This document shows positions 50,882 through 59,503 of a DNA stretch of 64,000 nt, piece by piece. The stretch comes from an uncultured Collinsella sp. (lineage in GTDB: Bacteria > Actinomycetota > Coriobacteriia > Coriobacteriales > Coriobacteriaceae): the NCBI GenBank assembly GCA_900541235.1, contig UQIW01000001.1, positions 193,627-257,626 of the forward strand, read 5' to 3'. How positions within the stretch are numbered: position 1 is the stretch's first letter; every line of letters starts with the position of its first letter. Below the pieces are notes generated by a model. It saw only the letters and a list, made by a program, of their open reading frames with translations, was not told where the DNA came from and did not search any database. A program made the position numbers and the translations under genes.

Positions 50882-50910
50882 ATAGTACGAGCATTGTTTC
50901 GCTCGGTCAA
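50882..50910 (-). promoter_or_regulatory. metY promoter with internal palindrome
   Basis: TTGACC (50905-50910) and TACTAT (50882-50887) spaced 17 on the minus strand. The spacer contains CGAGC-N8-GCTCG, a likely activator or repressor site. Confidence 0.7.
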
Positions 50911-50930
50911 TCACTTAAAAGCGCTAACCT

Positions 50931-50950
50931 GTTATCGGTTTTATAGATAG
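50931..50950. promoter_or_regulatory. LysR-type binding site candidate
   Basis: GTTATCGGTTTTATAGATAG contains TATC-N9-GATA, a T-N11-A palindrome typical of LysR sites, between metY and the divergent LysR gene. Confidence 0.4.
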
Positions 50951-50970
50951 TAATCGAAAGGATGGCGTCG

Positions 50971-51873
50971 ATGACCCTTCAGCAGCTTCGTTTTCTGATT
51001 GCCGTGGCAGAGTCCGGCTCAATTAACGCCGCAGCTCAGCGCCTCTATACCGCTCAGTCCAACATCTCAAACGCCGTCAAAAGCCTGGAACAGGAGCTCC
51101 ACCTGGAGATCTTTACGCGCTCCAGCCGCGGCGTCACGCTCACCAACGACGGCACCGAGCTTTTGGGCTATGCGCGCCAGGTCGTAGAGCAGGCCGACAT
51201 GCTCGAGGCGCGCTACGAGGACGGCGGCACCCCGCAAGCCCGCCTCGCCATCTCCGCCCAGCACTACGCCTTTTCGGTCGAGGCCTTTGTCAACGTGGTC
51301 GAGCGCTGCCGCGACAGCAAGTTCGAGTTCATCATGCGCGAGACCACCACATCGCAGATCATCGATGACGTCCGCGCGTTTCGCAGCGACATCGGCATCC
51401 TCTATCTGGACGACTTTAACGTCCGCGTTCTGCAGAAGGCTTTTGCCGATGCGCGCGCGAGCTTCCATCCCCTATTCGACGCGACGGTCCACGTCTTCGT
51501 TAGCGAGCGCCACCCGCTTGCCCGCCGCCCGCAGCTGTCCCTTGCCGACCTCACACCATATACGCGCTACAGCTTTGAGCAAGGCACCTCGAACTCCTTC
51601 TATTACGCCGAGGAACCTTTTAGCTATATCCCTTGCGACCGCAACATACGAATCTCGGACCGCGGAACACTTACTAACTTACTTATCACGTCGAACGGTT
51701 ACACCCTGTCGACCGGTGTCCTCTCCAATGAAATGCAATGGGGTATGGCATCGATCCCGTTAGCAGACGCCCCAACGATGCACATAGGCTACATCATGCA
51801 TAACGATCGCAAGCCCTCTCCCCTCTTGCAGCAATACCTCGACGAGCTCAACCGCATCATCCATGCCAACTAA
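50971..51873 (+). CDS. LysR-family transcription regulator
   Basis: 300-residue LysR protein. The first 60 residues hold the winged helix (LQQLRFLIAVAESGSINAAA, QRLYTAQSNISNAVKSLEQE). The rest is the two-lobed effector domain. Divergent to metY with a T-N11-A site in between, it probably regulates metY and itself in response to a sulfur compound. The ATG at 50971 with AAAGG 9 bases upstream is preferred over one three codons earlier that is too close to the site. Confidence 0.85.
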   Translation: MTLQQLRFLIAVAESGSINAAAQRLYTAQSNISNAVKSLEQELHLEIFTRSSRGVTLTNDGTELLGYARQVVEQADMLEARYEDGGTPQARLAISAQHYAFSVEAFVNVVERCRDSKFEFIMRETTTSQIIDDVRAFRSDIGILYLDDFNVRVLQKAFADARASFHPLFDATVHVFVSERHPLARRPQLSLADLTPYTRYSFEQGTSNSFYYAEEPFSYIPCDRNIRISDRGTLTNLLITSNGYTLSTGVLSNEMQWGMASIPLADAPTMHIGYIMHNDRKPSPLLQQYLDELNRIIHAN

Positions 51874-51972
51874 CTGTCGGAAGACGGGGTAGAAATCGTA
51901 GATTGCTAGCCCCCGGCGGGCATGGCGCTACAATGGTCACTCACACGAAACGTACCCAACGAAAGGAAGCCC

Positions 51973-52458
51973 GTGAAGGTCATCATCTATACCGACGGCT
52001 CGGCCCGATCAAATCCGGGACGCGGCGGCTACGGCGCCGTGCTCAAATACACCAACCCCGCCGGCAAGACCTTTACCTCCGAGCTTTCGCGCGGCTACGC
52101 CAAGACCACCAACAACCGCATGGAGCTCATGGCCGTTATCGTGGCGCTCGAGGCACTTAACCGCCCCTGCGAGGTCGAGGTCCATTCCGATTCGCAGTAC
52201 GTCGTCAACGCCTTTAACAAGCACTGGATCGACGGCTGGAAAAAGCGCGGATGGAAAACCGCCAACAAGCAGCCCGTCAAGAACCGCGACCTGTGGGAGC
52301 GCCTACTCACTGCCAAAAGCAAGCACAAGGTTGAGTTCATCTGGGTTAAGGGTCACGCCGGTCACGAGCTCAACGAACGCTGCGATGAGCTCGCCACCAC
52401 GGCAGCCGACGGCAGTAACCTCGATATCGACACCGGCTTTAACGAGAGCGACCTGTAA
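51973..52458 (+). CDS. rnhA: ribonuclease HI
   Basis: 161-residue RNase H type 1, which cuts RNA in RNA-DNA hybrids. Metal-binding acids are D8 ([10 protein letters not shown]), E51 (NRMELMAV) and D73 ([11 protein letters not shown]), with the late [19 protein letters not shown] carrying His and Asp. The GTG at 51973 after GAAAGG begins [10 protein letters not shown]; a longer frame lacks a site. Complete and of normal length. Confidence 0.92.
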   Translation: MKVIIYTDGSARSNPGRGGYGAVLKYTNPAGKTFTSELSRGYAKTTNNRMELMAVIVALEALNRPCEVEVHSDSQYVVNAFNKHWIDGWKKRGWKTANKQPVKNRDLWERLLTAKSKHKVEFIWVKGHAGHELNERCDELATTAADGSNLDIDTGFNESDL

Positions 52459-52531
52459 CGGCGTTTTCGCGCAGCTTTATATCCCCACGCGCTACACTCA
52501 TCCTGTAGACCAAACAACGCAAGGGGGACGT

Positions 52532-53638
52532 ATGCTGCGCATCGCGACCATCGGCACATCCATGATTACCGACGACTTTATCCAGGTCGTCAACGCCAAC
52601 GACCAAGCCGCGTTTGTGGGCACGCTCTCGCGCGATGCCAATCGCGGTGCTGCCTTTACCGCCGAGCGCGGTGGCGAGCGAAACTTTACTTCACTCGATG
52701 AGCTCGCGGCAGCCGCCGACGTCGACGCCGTCTATATCGGCAGCCCCAACGCACTTCACTACGAGCAGGCCCTTGCCTGCATCGCCGGTGGCAAGCACGT
52801 CATCGTCGAGAAGCCCTTCTGCGCCACCGAGGCGCAAGCGCTGGAAGTCTTCCGCGCTGCCGAGGCAGCAGGTGTCGTGGCCCTCGAGGCCATGCGTCCC
52901 CTCCACGATCCCGCCTTCCACGCCATCGAGGACGCCCTGGGTGAGATCGCCCCCATCCGCCGCGCCTCATTGCGCTTTGGAAAATATTCCTCGCGCTACA
53001 ACGAGATTCTCGCGGGACGCGCCACCAATATCTTCGACTGCAATATGGCCTCGGGTTCCCTCATGGATATTGGCGTCTACACCGTCGAGCCCATGGTCGA
53101 GATTTTCGGCATGCCCTCCGGCCTTACGAGCATGACCACCCTGCTCGATCCCACCACGCGACAGCTCACGCACGGCCCCATCGACGGCTGCGGTTCCATC
53201 CTCGCCAGCTACGGCGGTGGCCGTATCTCCGTCGAGCTCGCGCACTCCAAAATTACGAATGACCTGCTGCCCTCGCAGATCGAAGGCGAGCGTGGCACTA
53301 TCCAGATCGACCATCTGTCCACGCCCCGCAACGTCCGCATCGACTATCGCGGCGACGTCGTACGCGGCTCGGCGACCGAGGCGCCGCGCGAACAGGGCGA
53401 CAACGGCCGCGTGCTCGACCTGCCCAAATCGAGGAACACTATGGAATACGAACTCACAGACTTCATCACCGCCATCGGCGGCATCGATAACGTCAAGGAA
53501 GAGATTTGGGAGACCCCGGCGGGCCGCCACGAGCTTGGCCACTACCGCGATGTCACGCTCGTCTCACTACGCATCATGGATGCCGTGCGCCAGCAGGCCG
53601 GCATAACCTTCCCGACCGACGCAGGCAAGCAGGCATAG
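52532..53638 (+). CDS. Gfo/Idh/MocA-family oxidoreductase
   Basis: 368-residue oxidoreductase: LRIATIGTSMITDDFIQVVN (Rossmann), AVYIGSPNALHYEQALAC, HVIVEKPFCATEAQALE (EKP Lys), and NIFDCNMASGSLMDIGVYTV (catalytic region). It acts on an unidentified sugar or derivative. The ATG at 52532 has AAGGGGG 6 bases upstream. An acylphosphatase gene starts 2 bases after its stop, so the two are co-transcribed. Confidence 0.83.
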   Translation: MLRIATIGTSMITDDFIQVVNANDQAAFVGTLSRDANRGAAFTAERGGERNFTSLDELAAAADVDAVYIGSPNALHYEQALACIAGGKHVIVEKPFCATEAQALEVFRAAEAAGVVALEAMRPLHDPAFHAIEDALGEIAPIRRASLRFGKYSSRYNEILAGRATNIFDCNMASGSLMDIGVYTVEPMVEIFGMPSGLTSMTTLLDPTTRQLTHGPIDGCGSILASYGGGRISVELAHSKITNDLLPSQIEGERGTIQIDHLSTPRNVRIDYRGDVVRGSATEAPREQGDNGRVLDLPKSRNTMEYELTDFITAIGGIDNVKEEIWETPAGRHELGHYRDVTLVSLRIMDAVRQQAGITFPTDAGKQA

Positions 53639-53640
53639 CG

Positions 53641-54051
53641 ATGGGCTTCTTCGATACGTTCTTCTCCAGCGTCACCGGCGGCAGTCGAGAGCCTCAAAAA
53701 CCATCAAACGTCGAGCTCGAGCTGCGCCGCAGGCTTACTGTGCTCGCAAGCGACGAGGCCACTCAAGACACTCCCCTGCGCTATTTCCTGCGCTGGGAGG
53801 GGCAAGTCCAAGGCGTTGGTTTTCGCTTTACCAACACCAACCTCGCGCAGGCACGCTCCCTCACCGGCTGGGTGCGTAACATGGAAGACGGCTCAGTCGA
53901 GATGGAGATACAGGGAGCTCCGGCAAACATCCTATCTCATCTCGAGGCGCTTCATGCCTCCTACGAGTGCATGGGAACGCGTTTTCGCCTCGTAGACGCC
54001 CAGGCCCGAGCCCCACTTGCCAATGAAGACGGTTTCAGTCCTCATTATTAG
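53641..54051 (+). CDS. acylphosphatase, extended form
   Basis: 136-residue protein. The acylphosphatase domain is residues about 45-125, with RWEGQVQGVGFRFTNTNLAQ containing the conserved VQGVGFR (Arg) and the later LTGWVRNMEDGSVEMEIQG supplying the Asn. The first 40 residues are a linker (GFFDTFFSSVTGGSREPQKP), longer than in typical 90-residue forms, and may anchor or target it. It hydrolyses acyl phosphates. It has a weak ribosome site and is coupled to the preceding gene. Confidence 0.85.
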   Translation: MGFFDTFFSSVTGGSREPQKPSNVELELRRRLTVLASDEATQDTPLRYFLRWEGQVQGVGFRFTNTNLAQARSLTGWVRNMEDGSVEMEIQGAPANILSHLEALHASYECMGTRFRLVDAQARAPLANEDGFSPHY

Positions 54052-54112
54052 TATTGTGTGCTAAATACGGTATCATTTACCTACGACCGTTAATAGAAAA
54101 GAGGCGAGGCGC

Positions 54113-54493
54113 ATGGCGGTGCAAAGAAGGAATACCAGGCAGCGAAAGCTGGTTCTTGACGCCGTGCGCCAAAGTTATAACCATCCCACCGCCGACGAAA
54201 TCTACAACGCCGTGCGCGAACAGGATGACAAGATCAGCCGCGGCACGGTCTACCGCAACCTCAATCTCTTGGCCGACGCCGGCGAGATTCTCTCCATCAA
54301 GACGCCGGGCGGAAGTCGTTTCGATCGCACCATCGAGCCGCACGCACATATCATCTGCACCTCGTGCAGCCGCGTCATCGACGTACCGCTCCCCTTCGAT
54401 GCCCAGCTCGACGCCAAGGCGTCCGAGCAAATCGGCTGGCACGTCACGTCGCACTACACCATCTTCGAGGGTCTCTGCCCCGACTGCCGGTAG
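54113..54493 (+). CDS. Fur-family regulator (PerR-like)
   Basis: 126-residue metalloregulator. The DNA-binding domain includes RNTRQRKLVLDAVRQSYNHP, TADEIYNAVREQDDKISRGT and VYRNLNLLADAGEI. The metal region HAHIICTSCSRVIDV supplies HxH and the first CxxC; the C-terminal GLCPDCR supplies the second CxxC of the structural zinc site. Short length and the NTRQRKLVLDAVR start fit PerR. It likely senses peroxide through Fe-His oxidation. The ATG follows GAGGCG. Confidence 0.83.
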   Translation: MAVQRRNTRQRKLVLDAVRQSYNHPTADEIYNAVREQDDKISRGTVYRNLNLLADAGEILSIKTPGGSRFDRTIEPHAHIICTSCSRVIDVPLPFDAQLDAKASEQIGWHVTSHYTIFEGLCPDCR

Positions 54494-54508
54494 ATGTTTG
54501 GGGCATGC

Positions 54509-55306
54509 CTACTCGGCAAGTAGACGACGCAGTTCTTCTTCGACCGTGCGCACGTAACGGACGCGGTCGTTGATGCCGCGCATTGTGGGGTTGCAGTTCT
54601 CCATCAGATAGGGATGGCCCACGACGTTGAGCATGTCGCGATCGTTTTCGTTATCGCCAAATGCCATCATCTCATCGGGCGAAATACCCAAGGCACGACC
54701 GTAATCGGCAAGCGCGGAACCCTTACCCGAATCAAAGCCGATAAAGTCCGTCCATTCGGTTCCCGACGTCATCACGTCGACACGGTCGCTAAAGAGGCGC
54801 TCGAAATACTCCAGCGCCGCCGGCTGATTCACCTCGGGCGTCTGGAAGGCAATCTTAATGACGTCCTCGTCGATGTCCTCGGGGCGGTCGACCACCGCCA
54901 CATCGCAGTGGACCTCATAGCGCAAATGGTCGACGAACGCATCGTTGCCGCTCATGGTGTAGAGGTGTCCCTCACACGAAAGGGTCACGTCGGCATGGGG
55001 ATACGCAACCACGGCATTCGCGATATCCATAGCAAGGCTACGCTCCATGGAACGCTTGACAACGGCACGCCCCTCGCTCATCACTAGGGCTCCGTTTTCG
55101 CATACATAGGCGAGCTCATCGGCCACCGGGGCAAACAGGTAGCGCAAGCTCGCATATTGACGACCGCTCGCCGGCATAAACACGATGCCGCGACGATGCA
55201 GCTCGTCGATGAGCTTAAAAGCCTCGGAACGCGGCTCGCGCTCCCCCGGATGCAGCAACGTGCCGTCCAAATCGCATGCAATCAGCTTGATTCCCTCAAG
55301 ACCCAT
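54509..55306 (-). CDS. Cof-type HAD hydrolase
   Basis: 265-residue HAD IIB phosphatase. Motif I LIACDLDGTLLHPGE is at residues 8-22, motif II ASGRQ near 48, motif III/IV FDSGKGSALADYGRALGISP and AFGDNENDRDMLNVVGHPYL near 190-225. Substrate is unknown. The ATG at 55306 follows GGGGGAAAG; longer frames lack a site. It is the second Cof-type enzyme in the window. Confidence 0.85.
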   Translation of the reverse strand: MGLEGIKLIACDLDGTLLHPGEREPRSEAFKLIDELHRRGIVFMPASGRQYASLRYLFAPVADELAYVCENGALVMSEGRAVVKRSMERSLAMDIANAVVAYPHADVTLSCEGHLYTMSGNDAFVDHLRYEVHCDVAVVDRPEDIDEDVIKIAFQTPEVNQPAALEYFERLFSDRVDVMTSGTEWTDFIGFDSGKGSALADYGRALGISPDEMMAFGDNENDRDMLNVVGHPYLMENCNPTMRGINDRVRYVRTVEEELRRLLAE

Positions 55307-55335
55307 ATGCTTTCCCCCAAAGCACCTCATCAACA

Positions 55336-55378
55336 GTAAGACGGACTTTGAATAGCTGCCTCTCAAAGTCCGTCTTAC
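55336..55378. repeat. perfect 16-bp-arm palindrome
   Basis: GTAAGACGGACTTTGA (55336-55351) and its exact complement (55363-55378) surround an 11-base loop, between two convergent-side minus genes. There is no T-run; it may be a REP-type element or a bidirectional stem. Confidence 0.55.
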
Positions 55379-55389
55379 TCATACGCACG

Positions 55390-55968
55390 TTAACCGCGCG
55401 CCTTTTTTACGATCGTAAAGTCTGGAGCCATACTCACAACGGCATCCGCCGCACTCGACGCAAAGCGCCGGTCCGCATCGAGTTCACGGGTAACCACCGA
55501 GAGCCGAACGCCCTCGACGCCCCGGAGCATGCGGCCCAAAACAGGCTGCACCGGCGTATACATGCGCACGGTATACTCGTCCGAATCGCCTCGGAAAAGC
55601 GGCGCGTGCATATTGCCGATCTCCCAGCACGCATGCGCGAGCGCAATCGGGTCCATGCGGTCAACTTCGACCAAATAAACCTCGGCACTGCGCAGGCGCA
55701 CGACAACCGCCACGGGCACCATGCCCGAACGGTCGATGACAAGCACATCGCCATCGGCAAGGCAATCGCCATCGGCAGCGCCCAGCCGAATATCGACCGC
55801 ACGCCCCAGCTCCGTCACGCCCACAAATGTGCGGGCATCGGCCTGGTCCCAATCGAGTAGTAGCTCATCGACCTCAAAGACACCGCCCAGCTCCCGGCGA
55901 AGCAAAAGCTCATAGGACGGGTCGTTGAGATTTCCGAGACACGCTGTCGAAACCAGATTCACAGGCAT
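55390..55968 (-). CDS. UreE-like protein, possible nickel chaperone
   Basis: 192-residue protein with the two-part UreE pattern: an N-terminal beta domain (GDVLVIDRSGMVPVAVVVRL) and a C-terminal metal-binding-type domain (ALAHACWEIGNMHAPLFRG; VQPVLGRMLRGVEGVRLSVV). The central His of the UreE dimer site may be H in IGNMHAP. No His-rich tail and no urease genes are nearby. The ATG lies 3 bases after the SlyD-like stop (coupled). Together with SlyD, which delivers nickel to hydrogenase, it suggests nickel-enzyme maturation elsewhere in the genome. Confidence 0.65.
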   Translation of the reverse strand: MPVNLVSTACLGNLNDPSYELLLRRELGGVFEVDELLLDWDQADARTFVGVTELGRAVDIRLGAADGDCLADGDVLVIDRSGMVPVAVVVRLRSAEVYLVEVDRMDPIALAHACWEIGNMHAPLFRGDSDEYTVRMYTPVQPVLGRMLRGVEGVRLSVVTRELDADRRFASSAADAVVSMAPDFTIVKKARG

Positions 55969-55971
55969 AGC

Positions 55972-56400
55972 CTAGTCCTCGACCTCAACGAGCTCGATAT
56001 CAAAGTTGAGGTCCTTGCCGGCCAGCTCGTGGTTGGCGTCGAGCGTCACGGCCTCGGGCGTTACGTCGATAACGACGGCGGGGACAGGCATGCCGCTCGG
56101 CGTGGACAGGAAGAGCTTCATGCCCTTCTCGATCTGCTCGATGTTGGGAACCTGCTCGGCCGGGAAGGTAATAACCATCTCGGGATTGTGCTCGCCGTAG
56201 GCATCGGCAGCAGGAATGTGCACGGTCTTCTTCTCGCCCACCTGCATGTCGACAACAGCGGCGTCGAAGCCCTTGATCATCTGACCGGCGCCGCAGGTGA
56301 ACTCCAGCGGCTCGCCGCGATCGTAGGAGCTATCGAACTGCGAGCCGTCGTCGAGCGTGCCGCGATAATGAGTCTTGACCTTCTTGCCCTGGTTGGACAT
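55972..56400 (-). CDS. SlyD-like FKBP-type peptidyl-prolyl isomerase
   Basis: 142-residue FKBP-type prolyl isomerase with insert-in-flap domain (VKTHYRGTLDDGSQFDSSYD, then MIKGFDAAVVDMQVGEKKTV; PNIEQIEKGMKLFLSTPSGM; NHELAGKDLNFDIELV). The length and insert match the SlyD type, but the metal-binding His/Cys-rich tail is missing. SlyD speeds folding and helps insert nickel in hydrogenases and ureases. The ATG at 56400 follows GGAGG. It forms an operon with the UreE-like gene. Confidence 0.83.
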   Translation of the reverse strand: MSNQGKKVKTHYRGTLDDGSQFDSSYDRGEPLEFTCGAGQMIKGFDAAVVDMQVGEKKTVHIPAADAYGEHNPEMVITFPAEQVPNIEQIEKGMKLFLSTPSGMPVPAVVIDVTPEAVTLDANHELAGKDLNFDIELVEVED

Positions 56401-56520
56401 GGTAACCTCCGTGATAAGGGCGGCGCACAACGCGGGCCGCCGTGAACATATGGCGCTAACTATACCCTAGTCATACAATTCAATGACAGTTTGCAAAGAA
56501 ACGCTGCAACCGGAGGAACC

Positions 56521-57534
56521 ATGGCATATCCCGTATTTGACCTACACTGCGACACCGCCGACCGCATCGGCTGGGCCACGCTCGATCTCGACCTGCGCTT
56601 TACCGCCGGCACCGACGGTTATTTCCCCGGCGACGAAACGCATCCGCAAGATTTCGACCTCATCGAGGGCAACGCCTGCGCCATCTCGCTCGCAAAGATC
56701 GGCAACACGCCATGGGCACAGTGCTTCGCCACGTTTGTCCCCGATGAGATTCCCACCGCCCACGCCGCGCGCTTCCAGGCGCAGATCATGGCGCATATGA
56801 GCGGCCAGGCAATGCTCAACCACGACCGCATGGTCAACGTACGCAGCGCGGCAGACATTCGCCCCGCGCTCAAAGACGGCAAGGTCGCCTGCATCCACAC
56901 CATCGAAAACGCCACGTTCTTTGCCGAGGACCCCGCGCTGATCGAGGTGCTCAAGAGCTTGGGCGTACTCATGTCATCGCTCAGCTGGAATGCGCAGGGA
57001 CCGCTCGCGAGCGGACACGATACCCACGCCGGCCTCACCGCCGCCGGCATCGAGGCACTTACGCAGATGGAGCACGCCGGCATGGTGCTTGACGTCTCCC
57101 ACCTCAACGATGAGTGCTTTGACGAGGTTGTCGCCCACGCCACACGTCCCTTCGTCGCCAGCCACTCCAACTCTCGTGCAGTTTGCGGCGTTAAGCGCAA
57201 CCTCACCGACGACCAGTTCCGCACCATTCGCGACATGGGTGGCATCGTCGGCCTCAACTACTGCAGCGAGTTCCTTTCCAACGACGCAACCGACAAGACC
57301 GCCGCAGACGTCACCTTCGACCAGCTGGCGGCACATATCGAGCACTGGCTCGACCTGGGCGGCGAGGACGTCATCGCGCTCGGCGGCGACTGGGACGGTG
57401 CCACGGTGCCCGCCTTCCTCTCCGATGCCAGCAAGATGCCCGAGTTCCAGAACATGCTCTCCAAGCACTTTGGCAAGACCGTGATGCAGAAGCTCTGCAG
57501 CGATAATGCCCTTGCCTTCTTTGAGCGTTATTAA
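56521..57534 (+). CDS. M19-family (renal-type) dipeptidase
   Basis: 337-residue zinc dipeptidase. DLHCDTADRIG supplies the HxD ligands; HTIENATFFAE the bridging Glu; LSWNAQGPLASG and LDVSHLNDECFDEVV the second His; ASHSNSRAVCG and IALGGDWDG the later ligands. It hydrolyses dipeptides, often with D-residues or modified, in the cytoplasm. The ATG at 56521 follows CGGAGG. It is followed by a hairpin and a YgjP-like gene. Confidence 0.88.
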   Translation: MAYPVFDLHCDTADRIGWATLDLDLRFTAGTDGYFPGDETHPQDFDLIEGNACAISLAKIGNTPWAQCFATFVPDEIPTAHAARFQAQIMAHMSGQAMLNHDRMVNVRSAADIRPALKDGKVACIHTIENATFFAEDPALIEVLKSLGVLMSSLSWNAQGPLASGHDTHAGLTAAGIEALTQMEHAGMVLDVSHLNDECFDEVVAHATRPFVASHSNSRAVCGVKRNLTDDQFRTIRDMGGIVGLNYCSEFLSNDATDKTAADVTFDQLAAHIEHWLDLGGEDVIALGGDWDGATVPAFLSDASKMPEFQNMLSKHFGKTVMQKLCSDNALAFFERY

Positions 57535-57550
57535 TTTCACATCCCCTGAG

Positions 57551-57586
57551 CGGGCCGGCATGCCGAACGGTCGACATGCCGGCCCG
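57551..57586 (+). terminator. perfect hairpin after the dipeptidase gene
   Basis: CGGGCCGGCATG and its complement form a perfect 12-bp stem with a 12-base loop, 16 bases past the stop. It lacks a U-run, so termination may be partial. Confidence 0.45.
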
Positions 57587-57608
57587 TCCCCAATCTGAAG
57601 GACCGCTT

Positions 57609-58385
57609 TTGACGCAGCAGTTTACGATTTCCGTATCCCGACCGGATGGGACGCCCATCCCCGTCGTCGTTACCAAAAAGCGCGTCAAGAACTTCAACCT
57701 ACGCGTCACATCGAGCGGCGAGGTCCACGCCAGCGCACCGCTCGGCGCCAGCCGCGAGCATATCGAAGCGTTTGTGAAGCGCAACAGCACCTGGATTATC
57801 AGCCGACTTGCCCAGCGCGAGCAACGTCAGACGACGGCACAGGAGTCGCTCAGCCCCTCGTCCATCATTGCACTTTGGGGCAAGCCCATCACGGTACAGG
57901 ATGCACTCGACCACAACTTTGATCCCCCCGCACCGCGGCCCAAACAAGCCACGTTCGCAAGCTTTATGGGTACCGACGAGCCAGACGAACGTCCGCAGGC
58001 CAAGTGGAACGCGCCCCTCGACGGCTTAACGCCCAGTGAGATCCAAGCCCATATTGACCAGCTCTATACGTCCGAAGTCACATCGGCGCTGCGCGATATG
58101 GTGCACGCATACGAAATCGCAATGGGTGTCGCCGTTTCCCGCGTTTCCGTGCGCAGCATGAAAACGCGCTGGGGATCATGCACGCCCAAAACCGGCGCCA
58201 TTCGCATCGCACGAGAACTTGCCGCCTACCCCGTCGAGTGCCTTGACATGGTTGTCGCCCACGAGCTCGTCCACCTGCTCGAGCCGAGCCACAATCATCG
58301 GTTTCACGCGCTGCTCGACACGTACTGCCCCAACAACAGGGCTCTGTCGCAGCGGCTCAAAAAACCGCCCGCCAACGAGCTCTAG
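57609..58385 (+). CDS. YgjP-like zinc-metallopeptidase family protein
   Basis: 258-residue protein of the YgjP (DUF45) family. The metal motif MVVAHELVHLLEPSHNHRFH contains HExxH-like HELVH plus a later His, close to the C-terminus; VSVRSMKTRWGSCTPKTGAI is the family's other conserved segment. Its substrate is unknown. The TTG at 57609 with AAGGA 6 bases upstream is preferred over a longer frame without a site. It ends just before the convergent folB gene. Confidence 0.8.
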   Translation: MTQQFTISVSRPDGTPIPVVVTKKRVKNFNLRVTSSGEVHASAPLGASREHIEAFVKRNSTWIISRLAQREQRQTTAQESLSPSSIIALWGKPITVQDALDHNFDPPAPRPKQATFASFMGTDEPDERPQAKWNAPLDGLTPSEIQAHIDQLYTSEVTSALRDMVHAYEIAMGVAVSRVSVRSMKTRWGSCTPKTGAIRIARELAAYPVECLDMVVAHELVHLLEPSHNHRFHALLDTYCPNNRALSQRLKKPPANEL

Positions 58386-58391
58386 AGTCGG

Positions 58392-58877
58392 TTAGCGCAC
58401 GCGCTCGATCTCGACACCGCAGCTTGCCAGGGGAAGACCGACGGGCGCCCAAGGCTTATCGAGCTTAACACGCACGCCAAGCAGCAGGGGGTAACGACGT
58501 AGCAGCATCGAGGCCACACCCTCGGCTGCAGCCTCGATGAGCTTAAACGTATGCTCGCGCAGATAGCCATCGACATCGTGGCACACCGAGCCATAGTCAA
58601 TCGAGGCGTCCAGGTTATCGTGCTCCCCCGCTGCACGCAGGTCGGCATAGAGCACCAAGGACACGATGAACTTCTGGCCCAGCGCGTTCTCCTCGGGATA
58701 CACGCCGTGGTTGGCAAAGACTTCGAGACCTTCAACGGTGATGCGGTCGGCATGGCGCAGATCGTCATAGCTCACGTGGGGTACCGCCGTTGCGGTGGAT
58801 ATTTCGCCCCTTCCACGGCGGGCGAGCTCGGCACCTTCAGTCTTGGTTGCATTCTCGGGCAGTTTCTTATTGCTCAT
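58392..58877 (-). CDS. folB: dihydroneopterin aldolase, N-terminally extended
   Basis: 161-residue enzyme of folate synthesis converting dihydroneopterin to hydroxymethyl-dihydropterin. The FolB core starts at DRITVEGLEVFANHGVYPEE (about residue 44); VRVKLDKPWAPVGLPLASCGVEIER is the C-terminal end. A catalytic Lys (VRVKLDKP) and Glu are present. The 40-residue N-terminal extension is unusual and of unknown role. It belongs to a folate block with an HD protein and FolE. The ATG follows GGAG. Confidence 0.88.
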   Translation of the reverse strand: MSNKKLPENATKTEGAELARRGRGEISTATAVPHVSYDDLRHADRITVEGLEVFANHGVYPEENALGQKFIVSLVLYADLRAAGEHDNLDASIDYGSVCHDVDGYLREHTFKLIEAAAEGVASMLLRRYPLLLGVRVKLDKPWAPVGLPLASCGVEIERVR

Positions 58878-58920
58878 CGCGATCGTCTCCTTCGTTTAGA
58901 ACCCCGACCGCGCAAACTAA

Positions 58921-59502
58921 CTACACGCGAATCGACAGGTTCTTTTTATCATCGCTCCAGTTGCAAGCATTGCGCGCGGGGCATGCAAAGCAGGCGCGCG
59001 ACGCTTTATCGGCCGCATAGAGCAGACGCTCAAGCGGTTGGCTGTTCACGCGCAGCTTTCGATGGCCCAGAATGGCCGTCTTAATGGCTGCGGCATCGGC
59101 CGGCTCAAACGCCACATCATCGGGCATGCCGCCGAGAATCGCATCAGCGACGCGTTCGCTTGCAACATCATGGGATATACCCGATTCATACTGTTCATCT
59201 TTGCCGATATCGTGAAGAAGTGCCGTGGCGTAGATGACCTCGCGGTCAAATTCGAGCTGTTCCTCGAGATTCTTGATCCACATAATGCGAGCGACATCGA
59301 GCAGATGGTCAATACCGTGGCGGCAGAAGATGCGCCCCGATTCCAACTGCGCAATGTTGCCCAGGTGCCGCCGAAACAGCCCGTTGGCACAAATGTAATC
59401 AATGCGAGGCATGGCATCAAAGGGGGCCAGGCCCGAAGCCATGAAGCCGCGACGCGGCGTCCCCTCATCGGTCTTCGATGTAAAGTCGTTGACGACCCTC
59501 AT
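58921..59502 (-). CDS. HD-domain phosphohydrolase
   Basis: 193-residue protein. The HD motif is GIDHLLDVARI with CRHGIDH, and YATALLHDIGKDEQYESGIS provides the H-D pair, typical of dGTPase or nucleotidyl-phosphohydrolase types. A late AKAILGHRK-like segment and CFACPARNACNW, a Cys cluster, are unusual. It begins with its ATG 2 bases past the folE stop, so it is co-translated; it may hydrolyse a pterin or nucleotide triphosphate such as dihydroneopterin triphosphate, an otherwise unassigned step between FolE and FolB. That role is inferred from position only. Confidence 0.72.
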   Translation of the reverse strand: MRVVNDFTSKTDEGTPRRGFMASGLAPFDAMPRIDYICANGLFRRHLGNIAQLESGRIFCRHGIDHLLDVARIMWIKNLEEQLEFDREVIYATALLHDIGKDEQYESGISHDVASERVADAILGGMPDDVAFEPADAAAIKTAILGHRKLRVNSQPLERLLYAADKASRACFACPARNACNWSDDKKNLSIRV

Positions 59503-59503
59503 G

